Positions 24,925-33,334 of a stretch of 64,000 nt of DNA are shown one piece after another. Both the position numbers and the translations under genes were made by a program. The DNA lies in NCBI GenBank assembly GCA_020025305.1, contig JAHHSG010000006.1, positions 32,492-96,491 of the forward strand. The letters are read 5' to 3'. The DNA is from Oscillospiraceae bacterium. GTDB lineage: Bacteria; Bacillota; Clostridia; Oscillospirales; Oscillospiraceae. How positions within the stretch are numbered: the first letter of the stretch is position 1; every line of letters starts with the position of its first letter. The notes under the pieces are model-generated. The model was given only the letters and a program-made list of their open reading frames with translations. It was not told the origin of the DNA and ran no database searches.

Positions 24925-27141
24925 TTATTTTTTGGCTGCCGCGTTGACAGAGGTCAGATGATGGATCTCGCCCTCAGGCTTGTAGCCCTTGCGGAACAAG
25001 AGGTACAAAAGGCCAATCAGCAAACCGATAGCAATGACGGTCATCACGCCGAAGGTCGCCTCACCGGTGAACAGGCCGCCGATCTGATAGACGATCATGG
25101 AGATCACATAGGCAAAGCCACACATATAGGCGATGGTACCGGCAGTCCACTTGGCATTGTTCATTTCACGCTTGATGGCGCCGATGGCCGCAAAGCAGGG
25201 GGCGCACAGCAGCTGGAAAATCATGAAGGAATAGGCGCGGATAGCACCGAAGTCAGCAGCTACCATCGTCCAAATGGGGCTGGAGTCCTCAATCAGGTCC
25301 ACATCGCCGGTATAGTTATAGAGTACACCGAAGGTGTTGATCACTTCTTCCTTGGCGATGAGACCGGTAAAGGTAGCCACAGTGGCCTTCCAAGCCATCT
25401 CGCCCATCCAGCCCAGAGGATAGAAGATCCACGCAATCGCATTACCAATAGCGGCCAGCAGAGAGTGGTTGTTGTCCGCTACCGCCTGGAACACGCCGTC
25501 CACGAAGCCGTACCCCTGCAGGAACCACAAAACGATGGCGCTGAGCAGGATGATAGTGCCGGCACGCTTGATGAAGGACCAGCCGCGCTCCCAAGTGGCA
25601 CGCAGCACGTTGCTCATGGAAGGGGCATGGTAAGCAGGCAGCTCCATAACGAAGGGAGCGGGCTCACCGGCGAAGGCCTTGAACTTCTTGAGGATGATAC
25701 CGGAAATCACCACAGAGGCGATACCGATGAAGAACGCAGAGGTTGCCACCAGCGGAGACTCACCAAACACAGCGCCGGCGAACAGGCCGATGATAGGCAG
25801 CTTAGCACCGCAGGGGATGAAGCCGGTGGTCATAATGGTGATCTTACGGTCACGATCCTGCTCGATGGTACGGGAAGCCATGATACCGGGCACGCCGCAA
25901 CCGGTAGCCACCAGCATGGGGATAAAGGACTTACCACTCAGGCCGAAGCGGCGGAACAGACGGTCCATGATGAAGGCAATACGCGCCATATAGCCCACGT
26001 CTTCTAAGATTGCCAGCAGGAAGAACAGCACCAGCATCTGAGGAACAAATCCCAGAACGGCACCGACACCGCCCACAATACCTTTCATAACGAGACCATA
26101 GATCCATGAGCCTTCCGCCACATGCAGCGCTCCTAGGAGTCCCTCAAACAAGCTGGGAACCCACTCACCGAAGATGATATCATTGGCAAAGTCTGTGCCG
26201 AAGGTTCCGATGGAGAAAATCCAAGGGGCTTCCGTCCACGGGCCCATGGCAATGGCATAGATACAGAACATGATCGCCACGAAGATGGGCAGCGCCAAAA
26301 TACGATTGGTCACGATGCGGTCGATCTTATCGGAAATGGACAAGCTGCCCTTGGGCGCTTTTTTCTTAACCGACTGTTGTACTGTGCTGCTGATATAGGC
26401 ATAGCGCTGGTTGGTGATGATGCTCTCGGCGTCATCGTCCAGCTCCTTTTCACAATCGGCGATGTGTTCTTCCAAATGGGCCGCCAGTTCCTGAGACAGC
26501 TTCAAATCCTGCAGCACCTTTTCATCGCGCTCGAAGATCTTGATGGCGTACCAACGCAGATACTGTTTGTCAACCAGGCCTGCGATGGACTCCTCAATGT
26601 GAGCAATGGCGTGCTCCACGCTGCCGGTAAACACATGAGGCAGCTCGCCGCCCTGATGCTTCTTGGCGGCATCCATAGTACGCTCGGCGGCAATCATACC
26701 ACCCTCGCCCTTCAATGCGCTCATCTCCACCACCTGGCAATTGAGCGCTGCGCCCAATTTTTTCAGATCAATGGTGTCTCCATTCTTGCGCACCAGATCA
26801 ATCATGTTGATGGCCACCACTACCGGCAGTCCCAGCTCCACCAGCTGGGTCGTCAGATACAGGTTGCGCTCAATGTTGGTACCGTCCACGATGTTCAAAA
26901 TCGCATCCGGCTTCTCCTTGACCAGATAATCTCTGGCCACAACTTCCTCCAGTGTGTAGGGGGACAGAGAATAGATGCCGGGCAAGTCCTGAATCACCAC
27001 ATCTTTGTGTCCCTTTAGCTTGCCCTCTTTCTTCTCAACCGTAACACCGGGCCAGTTGCCTACATATTGGTTGGAACCGGTCAATGCGTTAAATAGCGTG
27101 GTTTTACCACAGTTGGGGTTACCGGCTAACGCAATTTTCAT
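24925..27141 (-). CDS. feoB: Ferrous iron transporter B (FeoB)
   Basis: Ferrous iron permease of 738 residues in the cytoplasmic membrane. The N-terminal GTPase domain has G1 GNPNCGKTT, the G3 motif DLPGIYSLSP and G4 NMID, followed by a helical linker and two Gate segments with the family motifs VATGCGVPGIMASRT and GFIPCGAKLP in the first half and LLCAPCFAAI in the second. All key residues look intact. It follows two feoA genes and precedes the Cys-rich accessory gene. An iron-type box (GTTAG-N6-CTAAC) lies in the 86-base gap upstream, in addition to two at the operon promoter. Confidence 0.97.
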   Translation of the reverse strand: MKIALAGNPNCGKTTLFNALTGSNQYVGNWPGVTVEKKEGKLKGHKDVVIQDLPGIYSLSPYTLEEVVARDYLVKEKPDAILNIVDGTNIERNLYLTTQLVELGLPVVVAINMIDLVRKNGDTIDLKKLGAALNCQVVEMSALKGEGGMIAAERTMDAAKKHQGGELPHVFTGSVEHAIAHIEESIAGLVDKQYLRWYAIKIFERDEKVLQDLKLSQELAAHLEEHIADCEKELDDDAESIITNQRYAYISSTVQQSVKKKAPKGSLSISDKIDRIVTNRILALPIFVAIMFCIYAIAMGPWTEAPWIFSIGTFGTDFANDIIFGEWVPSLFEGLLGALHVAEGSWIYGLVMKGIVGGVGAVLGFVPQMLVLFFLLAILEDVGYMARIAFIMDRLFRRFGLSGKSFIPMLVATGCGVPGIMASRTIEQDRDRKITIMTTGFIPCGAKLPIIGLFAGAVFGESPLVATSAFFIGIASVVISGIILKKFKAFAGEPAPFVMELPAYHAPSMSNVLRATWERGWSFIKRAGTIILLSAIVLWFLQGYGFVDGVFQAVADNNHSLLAAIGNAIAWIFYPLGWMGEMAWKATVATFTGLIAKEEVINTFGVLYNYTGDVDLIEDSSPIWTMVAADFGAIRAYSFMIFQLLCAPCFAAIGAIKREMNNAKWTAGTIAYMCGFAYVISMIVYQIGGLFTGEATFGVMTVIAIGLLIGLLYLLFRKGYKPEGEIHHLTSVNAAAKK

Positions 27142-27163
27142 GCTATGTATTCTCCTCTCTGAT

Positions 27164-27179
27164 GTTAGCTTTAACTAAC
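27164..27179 (-). promoter_or_regulatory. Iron-type box upstream of feoB
   Basis: GTTAG-CTTTAA-CTAAC in the feoA-feoB gap, with the same 6-base spacing as the boxes at the feo promoter. It may be a DtxR/IdeR-family site or an RNA/DNA coincidence within the operon. Confidence 0.4.
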
Positions 27180-27228
27180 TAAATATTTCTAAAAAAGCGG
27201 CTCCTACACCGCAGGACATGCAGCCTCT

Positions 27229-27456
27229 TTACTGCACCTCGATCATCTCGGCATCGGCCTTACGGACACTCAATTCGTAGCCACGCACGTTCAGTTCCAT
27301 GGGATCACCCAGCGGAGCCACCTTGCGCACATAAATCTCCACGCCCTTGGTGATACCCATATCCATGATACGGCGCTTGACCGGGCCTTCGCCGTGGAGC
27401 TTCAACACCTGACAGGTCTCTCCCACTTTCACATCTTTTAGTGTTTTCATTGCCAT
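27229..27456 (-). CDS. feoA: FeoA domain protein (second copy)
   Basis: A 75-residue SH3-like FeoA protein thought to bind FeoB on the cytoplasmic side. The core GEGPVKRRIMDMGITKGVEI, with the RxxDMGxxxGxxI pattern, is typical, and the last strand YELSVRKADAEMIEV closes the barrel. GGAGGAGAA precedes ATG. It is 30 bases downstream of a second, diverged feoA; double feoA genes before feoB are usual in Clostridia. Confidence 0.93.
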   Translation of the reverse strand: MAMKTLKDVKVGETCQVLKLHGEGPVKRRIMDMGITKGVEIYVRKVAPLGDPMELNVRGYELSVRKADAEMIEVQ

Positions 27457-27486
27457 TTCTCCTCCATTTCAATGCTGCTTCATATA

Positions 27487-27699
27487 TCAAATCATGATCC
27501 GATTGGCCATGGTTTTATCCAATGCGATCCGGCTGTCCTTCACCTGTACAATGAGATTACCGGCGATTTCATTGACCACCACAATCTCTGCATCCACAAC
27601 AAATCCCATCTCCGCCAGATGCTGGCGCACTTCATCCTTACCGGTGATCTTGCGGATGACCCCCTTCTCTCCTGCTCTTGCCATTGACAGCGGTATCAT
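27487..27699 (-). CDS. feoA: FeoA domain protein (first copy)
   Basis: A 70-residue FeoA protein at the start of the feo operon. Core: KDEVRQHLAEMGFVVDAEIV, with the barrel closing at SRIALDKTMANRIMI. It is only distantly related to the second copy. AGGAGGAGAAG precedes the ATG at 27699, and the iron-type boxes and promoter lie 20-120 bases upstream. Confidence 0.93.
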   Translation of the reverse strand: MIPLSMARAGEKGVIRKITGKDEVRQHLAEMGFVVDAEIVVVNEIAGNLIVQVKDSRIALDKTMANRIMI

Positions 27700-27719
27700 A
27701 ACTTCTCCTCCTCTCGCAG

Positions 27720-27739
27720 AAGTTAGTTGGCACTAACTT
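27720..27739 (-). promoter_or_regulatory. Iron-type box 1 in the feo leader
   Basis: AAGTTAGT-TGGC-ACTAACTT, an 8+8 perfect inverted repeat (GTTAG-N6-CTAAC core) 20 bases upstream of the first feoA. It resembles DtxR/IdeR family operators. Confidence 0.75.
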
Positions 27740-27748
27740 TCTCCTTAA

Positions 27749-27780
27749 AAATAAAGGTTAGTCCAAACTAACCTTTATTT
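27749..27780 (-). promoter_or_regulatory. Iron-type box 2 at the feo transcription start
   Basis: A 14-bp perfect inverted repeat, AAATAAAGGTTAGT (27749-27762) and ACTAACCTTTATTT (27767-27780), with CCAA between. The core GGTTAG-N6-CTAACC fits DtxR/IdeR boxes (TTAGGTTAG-like). It begins right after the -10, where a repressor would block start or elongation. Confidence 0.8.
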
Positions 27781-27787
27781 CGGATAT

Positions 27788-27816
27788 AGTTTACCACGGC
27801 TAACTCACCTTGTCAA
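27788..27816 (-). promoter_or_regulatory. feo operon promoter
   Basis: On the minus strand TTGACA (27816-27811), 17-base spacer, TAAACT (27793-27788). A weaker copy of the box, GTTTA-N6-CTAAC (27789-27804), overlaps the -10 and spacer. Confidence 0.75.
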
Positions 27817-27990
27817 CCCCCTTTATTCCATAGGGGATTTGCCATATTTTCCCTTTACTGGGTGATCAAAACTACCACAGCACATCTTAGTCAGGTATGT
27901 CAAAATGCCCATTGTTTTCCCATGGTGTTGCGCTTATGCTATAAATATAGTATGGTTTTGCACCCTGCGCGCAGAAAGGACGGAAGCAAT

Positions 27991-28719
27991 ATGATGGAAA
28001 TCTTTCTTACCTTAGCCTATCTCTTTTTTATCGGTTCAGTGCTTGGCTGGGTACTGGAACTACTCTTTCGTAATCTATGCCACCGCAGTGCCCAATGGAT
28101 TAACCCCGGATTTTGTACCGGACCGTATGTGCCGTTGTATGGATTCGGCCTGTGCATCCTTTATCTGCTGGCTTCTATCGAGCATCACTTACCTCTTCCC
28201 TCCCCTTTTTGGCGCAGTGCAGTCACCATTGTCATCATGGGCGTGGCGATGACCGCTCTTGAGTATGTGGCTGGCATCCTCTGTCTGCGCATTGCCAAGG
28301 TGCGGCTGTGGGATTACTCCGAACAGTGGGGCAATATACAAGGCATCATCTGCCCCCTTTTCTCCCTGGCCTGGGCAGTACTGGGCGGCATCTACGACCT
28401 CCTTGTCCACCCCCGCGTGGAGATTGCCATGAACATCCTCTCCCACTCCCAAGGGTTCACTTTTTTCGTAGGGCTCTTCTTCGGTGTCTTTCTGGTGGAC
28501 GTCGGGCACTCCATCCAGCTAACAGCCAAGCTCAAAAAATTCGCTGAGGAAAACGCTGTCATCCTACGTTACGAGAGCATCAAAGCCCACATCCGTACGG
28601 CACAGAGCAACCGTTCCCTTCGCTTTCATTTCTTTACTCCCTTCCGCTCCGTCCGGTCGTTAACGGAGCATCTTAGAGAAATGTATACCATACCCGGGAA
28701 ATCACGAAAACACCGATAA
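27991..28719 (+). CDS. Putative ABC transporter permease (CmpB-type membrane protein)
   Basis: A 242-residue membrane protein with about five hydrophobic segments, matching the PF06541-type family often labelled putative ABC transporter permease. Markers are GSVLGWVLELLFR, NPGFCTGPYVPLYGFG, the aromatic DYSEQWGNIQGIICPLFSLAW and the C-terminal cytoplasmic helix. No ATPase is adjacent, so the ABC label is doubtful; function is unknown. Start ATGATG at 27991 follows AAAGGACGGAAG. It is divergent from feo and ends in a terminator. Confidence 0.8.
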   Translation: MMEIFLTLAYLFFIGSVLGWVLELLFRNLCHRSAQWINPGFCTGPYVPLYGFGLCILYLLASIEHHLPLPSPFWRSAVTIVIMGVAMTALEYVAGILCLRIAKVRLWDYSEQWGNIQGIICPLFSLAWAVLGGIYDLLVHPRVEIAMNILSHSQGFTFFVGLFFGVFLVDVGHSIQLTAKLKKFAEENAVILRYESIKAHIRTAQSNRSLRFHFFTPFRSVRSLTEHLREMYTIPGKSRKHR

Positions 28720-28736
28720 TCGACTATATTGTAAAG

Positions 28737-28773
28737 AAAACTGCGACGAGCATCCAGCACGCCGCAGTTTTTT
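28737..28773 (+). terminator. Intrinsic terminator after the CmpB-type gene
   Basis: AAAACTGCG (28737-28745) pairs with CGCAGTTTT (28763-28771), followed by more T residues. Confidence 0.8.
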
Positions 28774-28829
28774 ATGTCCGCTGTCTTACCACCAAACCAT
28801 AGATTTCCATGAACGGTTGCTAATATCTC

Positions 28830-29043
28830 TTCTACGTCAAGGCCTCGGCTACGCAGCCATTGGAAGAAGTTCCTCCAGCTGGCCTTGTCCTCTTTCCTGT
28901 CTCTCATATCGGGCGGCCTGTGTCAGCTTTTCAGCCTCCGCTTCCAGCATCTCGTTCAGAGTTGCCTCTACACTTCCAAGAACAAGTTCTTTCAGCTGCC
29001 CCTTGATTGTTTCCTCATTTAGTTGTACAATTTTTTCAGACAT
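28830..29043 (-). mobile_element. IS256-family transposase remnant (left)
   Basis: From an ATG at 29043 the minus strand encodes the N-terminus of an IS256-type (mutator) transposase: IVQLNEETIKGQLKEL, then TLNEMLEAEAEKLTQAARYE. After about 55 residues the sequence jumps, in another frame, to the internal transposase segment EDKASWRNFFQWLRSRGLD (about 28836-28893) and then loses similarity. So a large internal deletion and frameshift have removed the active site. No terminal inverted repeats seen. It abuts the start of the low-GC ABC gene pair and faces away from it. Confidence 0.8.
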
Positions 29044-29088
29044 GGTTTGTGTTCGATCTATACACGCAGGGAAAGGCTGTGGTATGTT

Positions 29089-29694
29089 ATGAGCGATATT
29101 TATATCAAAGATTTGCTTTTTTCCTATGACAAAAATGCTCCGCTGATCCATTGCAAAATGCTTGCCTTTTCTTGTGGAAAGGCATATGCACTTGTAGGAA
29201 AAAACGGAAGTGGGAAAACAACCTTTTTAAAACTGTTGTTGGGGCTATTAAAGCCTTCGGAAGGGACGCTCTCTGGATTGGAAACCCAGAAGATAGGATT
29301 TGTTCCCGACTATAATGGTTTGTATGAGTCATTGACGATTCTTGAAAATATCCGATTTCGCCTTGCGCTCTATCGGGAGAAATATTCGGATAAGGAAGCA
29401 TATATTGCAGAGTTACTGGAGCGGTACGGCTTAAAAAGTGACGCAAATAAATTAGTAAAGCAGCTATCTCTCGGAATGAGGAAAAAAACTGCATTGATCT
29501 GTGCATTGGCGATAGCCCCATCGCTATTGATATTAGATGAGCCAACCACAGGACTGGATGAAGGGTCGCAGATCGAACTTGCTCAAATGCTGAATGAATT
29601 TATTTCGCCAAATACAATGGTGATTTGCACATCACATGATGCGGATTTTTTAGAGGCATTGGGAAGTGAAATCATCAGCTTCCCCTTGGAGTGA
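29089..29694 (+). CDS. ABC transporter ATP-binding protein
   Basis: A 201-residue ATPase: Walker A GKNGSGKTT, signature LSLGMRKKTALICALA, Walker B LLILDEPTTGLDEGS, switch His in CTSHDADFLE. The short length and LSLGMR signature fit ATPases paired with large ABC-2-like permeases. I start at ATG 29089 after GAAAGG. It is followed after four bases by the permease. Base composition is visibly lower in GC than flanking genes, and IS256 remnants lie on both sides, which suggests acquisition by transfer. Confidence 0.9.
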   Translation: MSDIYIKDLLFSYDKNAPLIHCKMLAFSCGKAYALVGKNGSGKTTFLKLLLGLLKPSEGTLSGLETQKIGFVPDYNGLYESLTILENIRFRLALYREKYSDKEAYIAELLERYGLKSDANKLVKQLSLGMRKKTALICALAIAPSLLILDEPTTGLDEGSQIELAQMLNEFISPNTMVICTSHDADFLEALGSEIISFPLE

Positions 29695-29698
29695 TAAA

Positions 29699-30925
29699 AT
29701 GAAAGCGTTGATCTTTGCGCAATTGATAGGAATCCGGCAATCAAAAAAGCTTTTCTTTACCTTTGCGGTTGCACCGCTGCTGCTGTTGTTTTGTTCTTAT
29801 CACGCCACCGACTCATGGATGGGGCCGAAATATGTACTTGCAATGTTTGCTGTTTTAAATGCGATGTTGAGCAGCGAAATAATGCATTGGCTGACAATCG
29901 ATGAGATAAAGGATGGATTATTTGATATTATTTTGCTGAGTCCTCTTTCCAAAGAAGAAATTCTGTTAGGAAAACTGTGTATCCCCTCGTTGGGGGGCGT
30001 AGCATTTTCATTTGGTTCCCTTGTGCTTAACAATATTCTCACAATGTGGTTTCCTTTTGCTCGATGGCAATTTACTATTGGCACAAGTCTATTGCTGCTT
30101 TTTAGTTGCATAGCCTCTTGTTTGGTGGAGTTCATCGTTTTGATGGTTCTCCGCCGCAAGAACACAAACATCCATTTCTTTGTCATAGCCATCGGAATGC
30201 TGTTTTCATTGTGGATGTACTATTTACTAGAAAATTCATTTCATTGGTTCCTTTTCTTAACCATTTCAACGACCTTTTTATTGGCTCTGCTTGCCCTTCA
30301 GTGTGTGAACCAGAAAAGCCAAATGATACGAGCAAAAAATGAGATCTTGCTTCAAAGGCTTTATTCAAAATCCCCAACAACACCTTTGGGTGGGATGGTT
30401 AGAAATAATCTGTCCGTCCTAAGGCTGCACAGGTACTCGTTCCTTCATCTGTGTACAGCAATGCTATCTCCTATTGTTATTGCATTTTTCTGCAATAGAA
30501 CACCCGAAATTCCAAGTGAAGCTGCTATCACCGCAGGAATGGCCTCTATTGCGGCCACGGTAAACATATATCTGGTTTATTATGCACTTCTATATGAGAA
30601 CAGGCAAGGCATTTGGAATATTTTGCGAGTGGCTGGTTGTACCGCCAGATTTCGTTTCTTGGAAAAAACTCTTTCTGCGGGTGTCCTATCTTCTTTGTTA
30701 AGTGTGGTGTCTTTTTGTGGAATAGCGATCATTCACGGAGAAGTGCATGTAAAAATTGCCGTATTGACGGTTATGAACTGTTTCTTGTCTGCTATATTCA
30801 CAAGTGCTTGCTTTTGCAAGGTTAATACCTTCAAGACTCAAAATATTGCAAAAATCATCATTTCCATATCATCTATTCTGCTGCAGATTGGGATGCTATT
30901 TCTCACAAAAATCGTAGGCATATAA
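29699..30925 (+). CDS. ABC transporter membrane subunit
   Basis: A 408-residue membrane protein with about 10 hydrophobic segments, beginning MKALIFAQLIGIRQSKKLF. The distribution of segments (two halves of about five with a soluble loop near residues 215-250) suits an ABC-2-type exporter subunit, and the partner ATPase ends four bases upstream. A motif such as LSPLSKEEILLGK is common in such permeases. It has low GC and is flanked on the right by an IS256 fragment. Substrate unknown; bacteriocin or peptide export is only a guess. Confidence 0.75.
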   Translation: MKALIFAQLIGIRQSKKLFFTFAVAPLLLLFCSYHATDSWMGPKYVLAMFAVLNAMLSSEIMHWLTIDEIKDGLFDIILLSPLSKEEILLGKLCIPSLGGVAFSFGSLVLNNILTMWFPFARWQFTIGTSLLLLFSCIASCLVEFIVLMVLRRKNTNIHFFVIAIGMLFSLWMYYLLENSFHWFLFLTISTTFLLALLALQCVNQKSQMIRAKNEILLQRLYSKSPTTPLGGMVRNNLSVLRLHRYSFLHLCTAMLSPIVIAFFCNRTPEIPSEAAITAGMASIAATVNIYLVYYALLYENRQGIWNILRVAGCTARFRFLEKTLSAGVLSSLLSVVSFCGIAIIHGEVHVKIAVLTVMNCFLSAIFTSACFCKVNTFKTQNIAKIIISISSILLQIGMLFLTKIVGI

Positions 30926-30934
30926 TCGTATGGA

Positions 30935-31112
30935 TAGGATGAAGGACGGCAAAATCTATTTCATGAAAATGTTGCAATTTTAGCAGCAAGTACCGTCAAC
31001 GAGGGCGGATATTGTGAAGTTTTGGGTGCTGCTGCGGGCAGGAAAGAGGACAAGGCCAGCCGGGTTAGCTTCTTTCAAGCGGCTCTGTGACAGAGGTCTG
31101 CAAACCATTTTG
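30935..31112 (+). mobile_element. IS256-family transposase remnant (right)
   Basis: On the plus strand from about 30965 the reading ENVAILAASTVNEGGY then EVLGAAAGRKEDKASRVSFF matches the middle of IS256-type transposases; it then meets a TGA and continues in another frame as LCDRGL. It lacks N- and C-terminal parts. It is opposite in orientation to the left remnant at 28830-29043 and overlaps in the KEDKAS segment, so the two derive from different insertions or one rearranged pair. Confidence 0.75.
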
Positions 31113-31198
31113 CGCATAACCTTTGAAGGCATCGTCGTGGTACCCGTCCGAAGAAAAAGGAAGGTAAGCCCCGCTTTGCAGTCTTGGGCTTCCACAAT

Positions 31199-31234
31199 GA
31201 GAGGGCTGCTTTCCTGCAGGAAAGCAGCCCTCTC
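31199..31234 (-). terminator. Terminator of the DegV gene
   Basis: A perfect palindrome: GAGAGGGCTGCTTTCC, TGCA, GGAAAGCAGCCCTCTC. It starts 12 bases past the degV stop. Confidence 0.75.
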
Positions 31235-31245
31235 TTGTCTCTATG

Positions 31246-32079
31246 TTACACCTCGTAGCTGAGGATCATACCGCCCTGCTCGGCATAGTAGCTACATAGC
31301 GCCGTACAAGTACCGATGTCCACATTGGCCTCCGGGAAATCCCGTCGAATCATTTCCTTCAGATCTACTGCCGCCTGCAGGTTCAGACAGTGATCCAGCC
31401 GCACCTTGCCGCCTCTGTAGCCGTTCTTCTTCATCTCTTCCCAGATGGTGTTCAGCGTCTTTTTCTGACCGCGGCATTTGTGCAGCGGCTCCAGCCTTCC
31501 CTCAGCACTGGCCGTACCCACAACGCGGATTCCCAGCACCCCCACCAACTTGGCCACCGTATAGCTGACACGTCCGTTGCGTGCCATATTCTCCAGTGAC
31601 TCGCAGAAGAAGAGGAGCCGGGTATGGTTTTTCATATAGTCCCGGATCTCCGCCTCGATCTCATCAAAGCTCTTCCCCTCGTTGATGAGATCCCGCAGCT
31701 TCTCCATGACAAGTACCATTTCCGGACCCACCGACAGCGTATCCAACACACAGACTCTTGTACCCGGATGCTCCTCCTCATAGTCGGCAGCCGCCTGCTT
31801 AGCAGCGGTACAGGAGCCGGAAAGTCCACTGGTAATGGTAACGGCAAACACCCCTTCGCCACCCTCGAATGCCTCTTTCCATTCATATACATTGGGGCAG
31901 GAAGTGGTGGCAGGTTTCTTATCGGCCTTCAGTTCCTCCAGCATCTGAAATACATCCAACTCCGGCGTATCCACATATTCTCTGGTTTCAGTAATCACCT
32001 TCAGCGGTGCACAGGCGTAAGGGACACCCTCCAAGTGGAAGAGATTGGAGGAGGAGTCGGCCACGATTTTATAGTTCAT
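31246..32079 (-). CDS. DegV family fatty-acid-binding protein
   Basis: A 277-residue two-domain DegV/FakB-type protein. Known members bind a fatty acid and hand it to a fatty-acid kinase. Motifs are IVADSSSNL at the N-terminus, PATTSCPN with the lipid-facing Thr-Ser, TITSGLSGSCTAAKQAA and VLDTLSVGPEM. The DHCLNLQAA-like C-terminal part completes the fold. No fatty-acid kinase is adjacent. Monocistronic; the acyl-ACP thioesterase 2 kb away may be a loose link to lipid metabolism. Confidence 0.9.
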   Translation of the reverse strand: MNYKIVADSSSNLFHLEGVPYACAPLKVITETREYVDTPELDVFQMLEELKADKKPATTSCPNVYEWKEAFEGGEGVFAVTITSGLSGSCTAAKQAAADYEEEHPGTRVCVLDTLSVGPEMVLVMEKLRDLINEGKSFDEIEAEIRDYMKNHTRLLFFCESLENMARNGRVSYTVAKLVGVLGIRVVGTASAEGRLEPLHKCRGQKKTLNTIWEEMKKNGYRGGKVRLDHCLNLQAAVDLKEMIRRDFPEANVDIGTCTALCSYYAEQGGMILSYEV

Positions 32080-32281
32080 TCCATGTTCCTTTCCATCAAA
32101 ACGGATCTATTTCCACAGGATGCAGCATCCGTCAACCAGTATCGGTTTTTCAATACCTTATCATCTAATATTTTAAAACGCAGCGCCTAGAATGTCAAGC
32201 AATTTACCCGCTAAATCATCTCTGAAACTTGAACTTTTTGTAAATCTGCGTTATACTGACTGCAATTGGAGGAATACTTCT

Positions 32282-32827
32282 ATGGATAAAAAACCGCTTT
32301 GTCCCGATATCGTGCGCAGTCTGCACCTGCCCCGCTATGAGCAGCTTCCCGACACAGGACTGTTTTTGGAGCAGGCCAGTGCCTATATTGACCAGTGCCT
32401 CGGTGCTCTGCCGGGTCTGCGGCTCACCGGTTCCATGATCAGCAACTATGTGAAAAAGGGGCTTCTGCCAAACCCTGTCCGCAAGCAGTACAAGCGTGAA
32501 CAGATTGCTCAACTGATTTTTATCACCGTAGCAAAAACAGTGCTCACCATGGAGGAGATCCAGCTGGTCTTTCAGGTACAGCAGCGCGATTACCCCATGC
32601 AGCAGGCGTATGACTACTTCTGCCAAGAGCTGGAGCAATCTCTCCAGTATGTGTTCGGCTGCCGTACGCGGCCTCCCTCTCCGCCTGCGGAGCAGACGGG
32701 GGCAGTTCTGGTACTGCACAGCATCATTTTGACCGCAGCCCATCGGCTCTATCTCACCGCCCGCTTCGCCCAATATCATATCGAGGAAACTACCATGCAG
32801 TCTTCCCGCACAAAGGAGAATCTATGA
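32282..32827 (+). CDS. DUF1836 domain protein
   Basis: A 181-residue protein of the DUF1836 family, whose central region has a MerR-like winged helix: LRLTGSMISNYVKKGLLPNP followed by KQYKREQIAQLIFITVAKTV. It is probably a DNA-binding regulator, but no member function is established. I take ATG 32282 with TTGGAGGAA upstream; the frame is open to 32192. The end overlaps the tyrosine phosphatase start by four bases (ATGA), so the pair is coupled. Confidence 0.8.
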   Translation: MDKKPLCPDIVRSLHLPRYEQLPDTGLFLEQASAYIDQCLGALPGLRLTGSMISNYVKKGLLPNPVRKQYKREQIAQLIFITVAKTVLTMEEIQLVFQVQQRDYPMQQAYDYFCQELEQSLQYVFGCRTRPPSPPAEQTGAVLVLHSIILTAAHRLYLTARFAQYHIEETTMQSSRTKENL

Positions 32828-33282
32828 TCAAAGTATTATTTGTCTGCCTTGGCAATATCTGCCGCAGCCCCATGGCGGAATTCGTCATGCGTGATTTGCT
32901 GACCAACGCAGGTCTGTCCCACGCCGTCACTGTAGCCTCCGCCGCCACCAGTAGTGAAGAGATCGGCAACCCGGTCTATCCTCCGGTGCGCAAACTTCTT
33001 CGAAGCCACAACATCCCCTGTGATGGTCACTCCGCAAGGCAGCTGCAGCCACAGGATTATGAGGATTTCGACCTGCTTATCGGCATGGAAACGAGAAATC
33101 TGCAAAACATGCAGCGCATCTGCGGCGGTGATCCGGACGGAAAAATGCACCGTTTACTGGACTTCACCCACCGCCCCGGCGATGTGGCTGATCCCTATTT
33201 CACGCTGGACTATGAATCCACATGGCGAGACGTCAATGAAGGCTGTGCAGCGCTTCTTGAATATCTCGCCAGAATGAATTAG
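32824..33282 (+). CDS. Low-molecular-weight protein-tyrosine phosphatase
   Basis: A 152-residue cysteine phosphatase. The P-loop VCLGNICRSP has the nucleophile Cys8 and Arg14, and the acid aspartate lies in DVADPYF (Asp123). Full domain length, all catalytic residues present. Members dephosphorylate phosphotyrosine proteins such as BY-kinases; no kinase is close by. Translation is coupled to the upstream DUF1836 gene. Confidence 0.93.
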   Translation: MIKVLFVCLGNICRSPMAEFVMRDLLTNAGLSHAVTVASAATSSEEIGNPVYPPVRKLLRSHNIPCDGHSARQLQPQDYEDFDLLIGMETRNLQNMQRICGGDPDGKMHRLLDFTHRPGDVADPYFTLDYESTWRDVNEGCAALLEYLARMN

Positions 33283-33334
33283 AATGATTCCTACCGAGGA
33301 GTTCCGTATAAAAGCGGTTCTCCCCGGTTTTTTT

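Noticed and set aside
24475..26007. A 510-codon open frame on the plus strand
   Set aside because: It lies antisense over feoB, the Cys-rich gene and hairpins, is dominated by low-complexity Ala, His and Gly, and has no ribosome site or family match.
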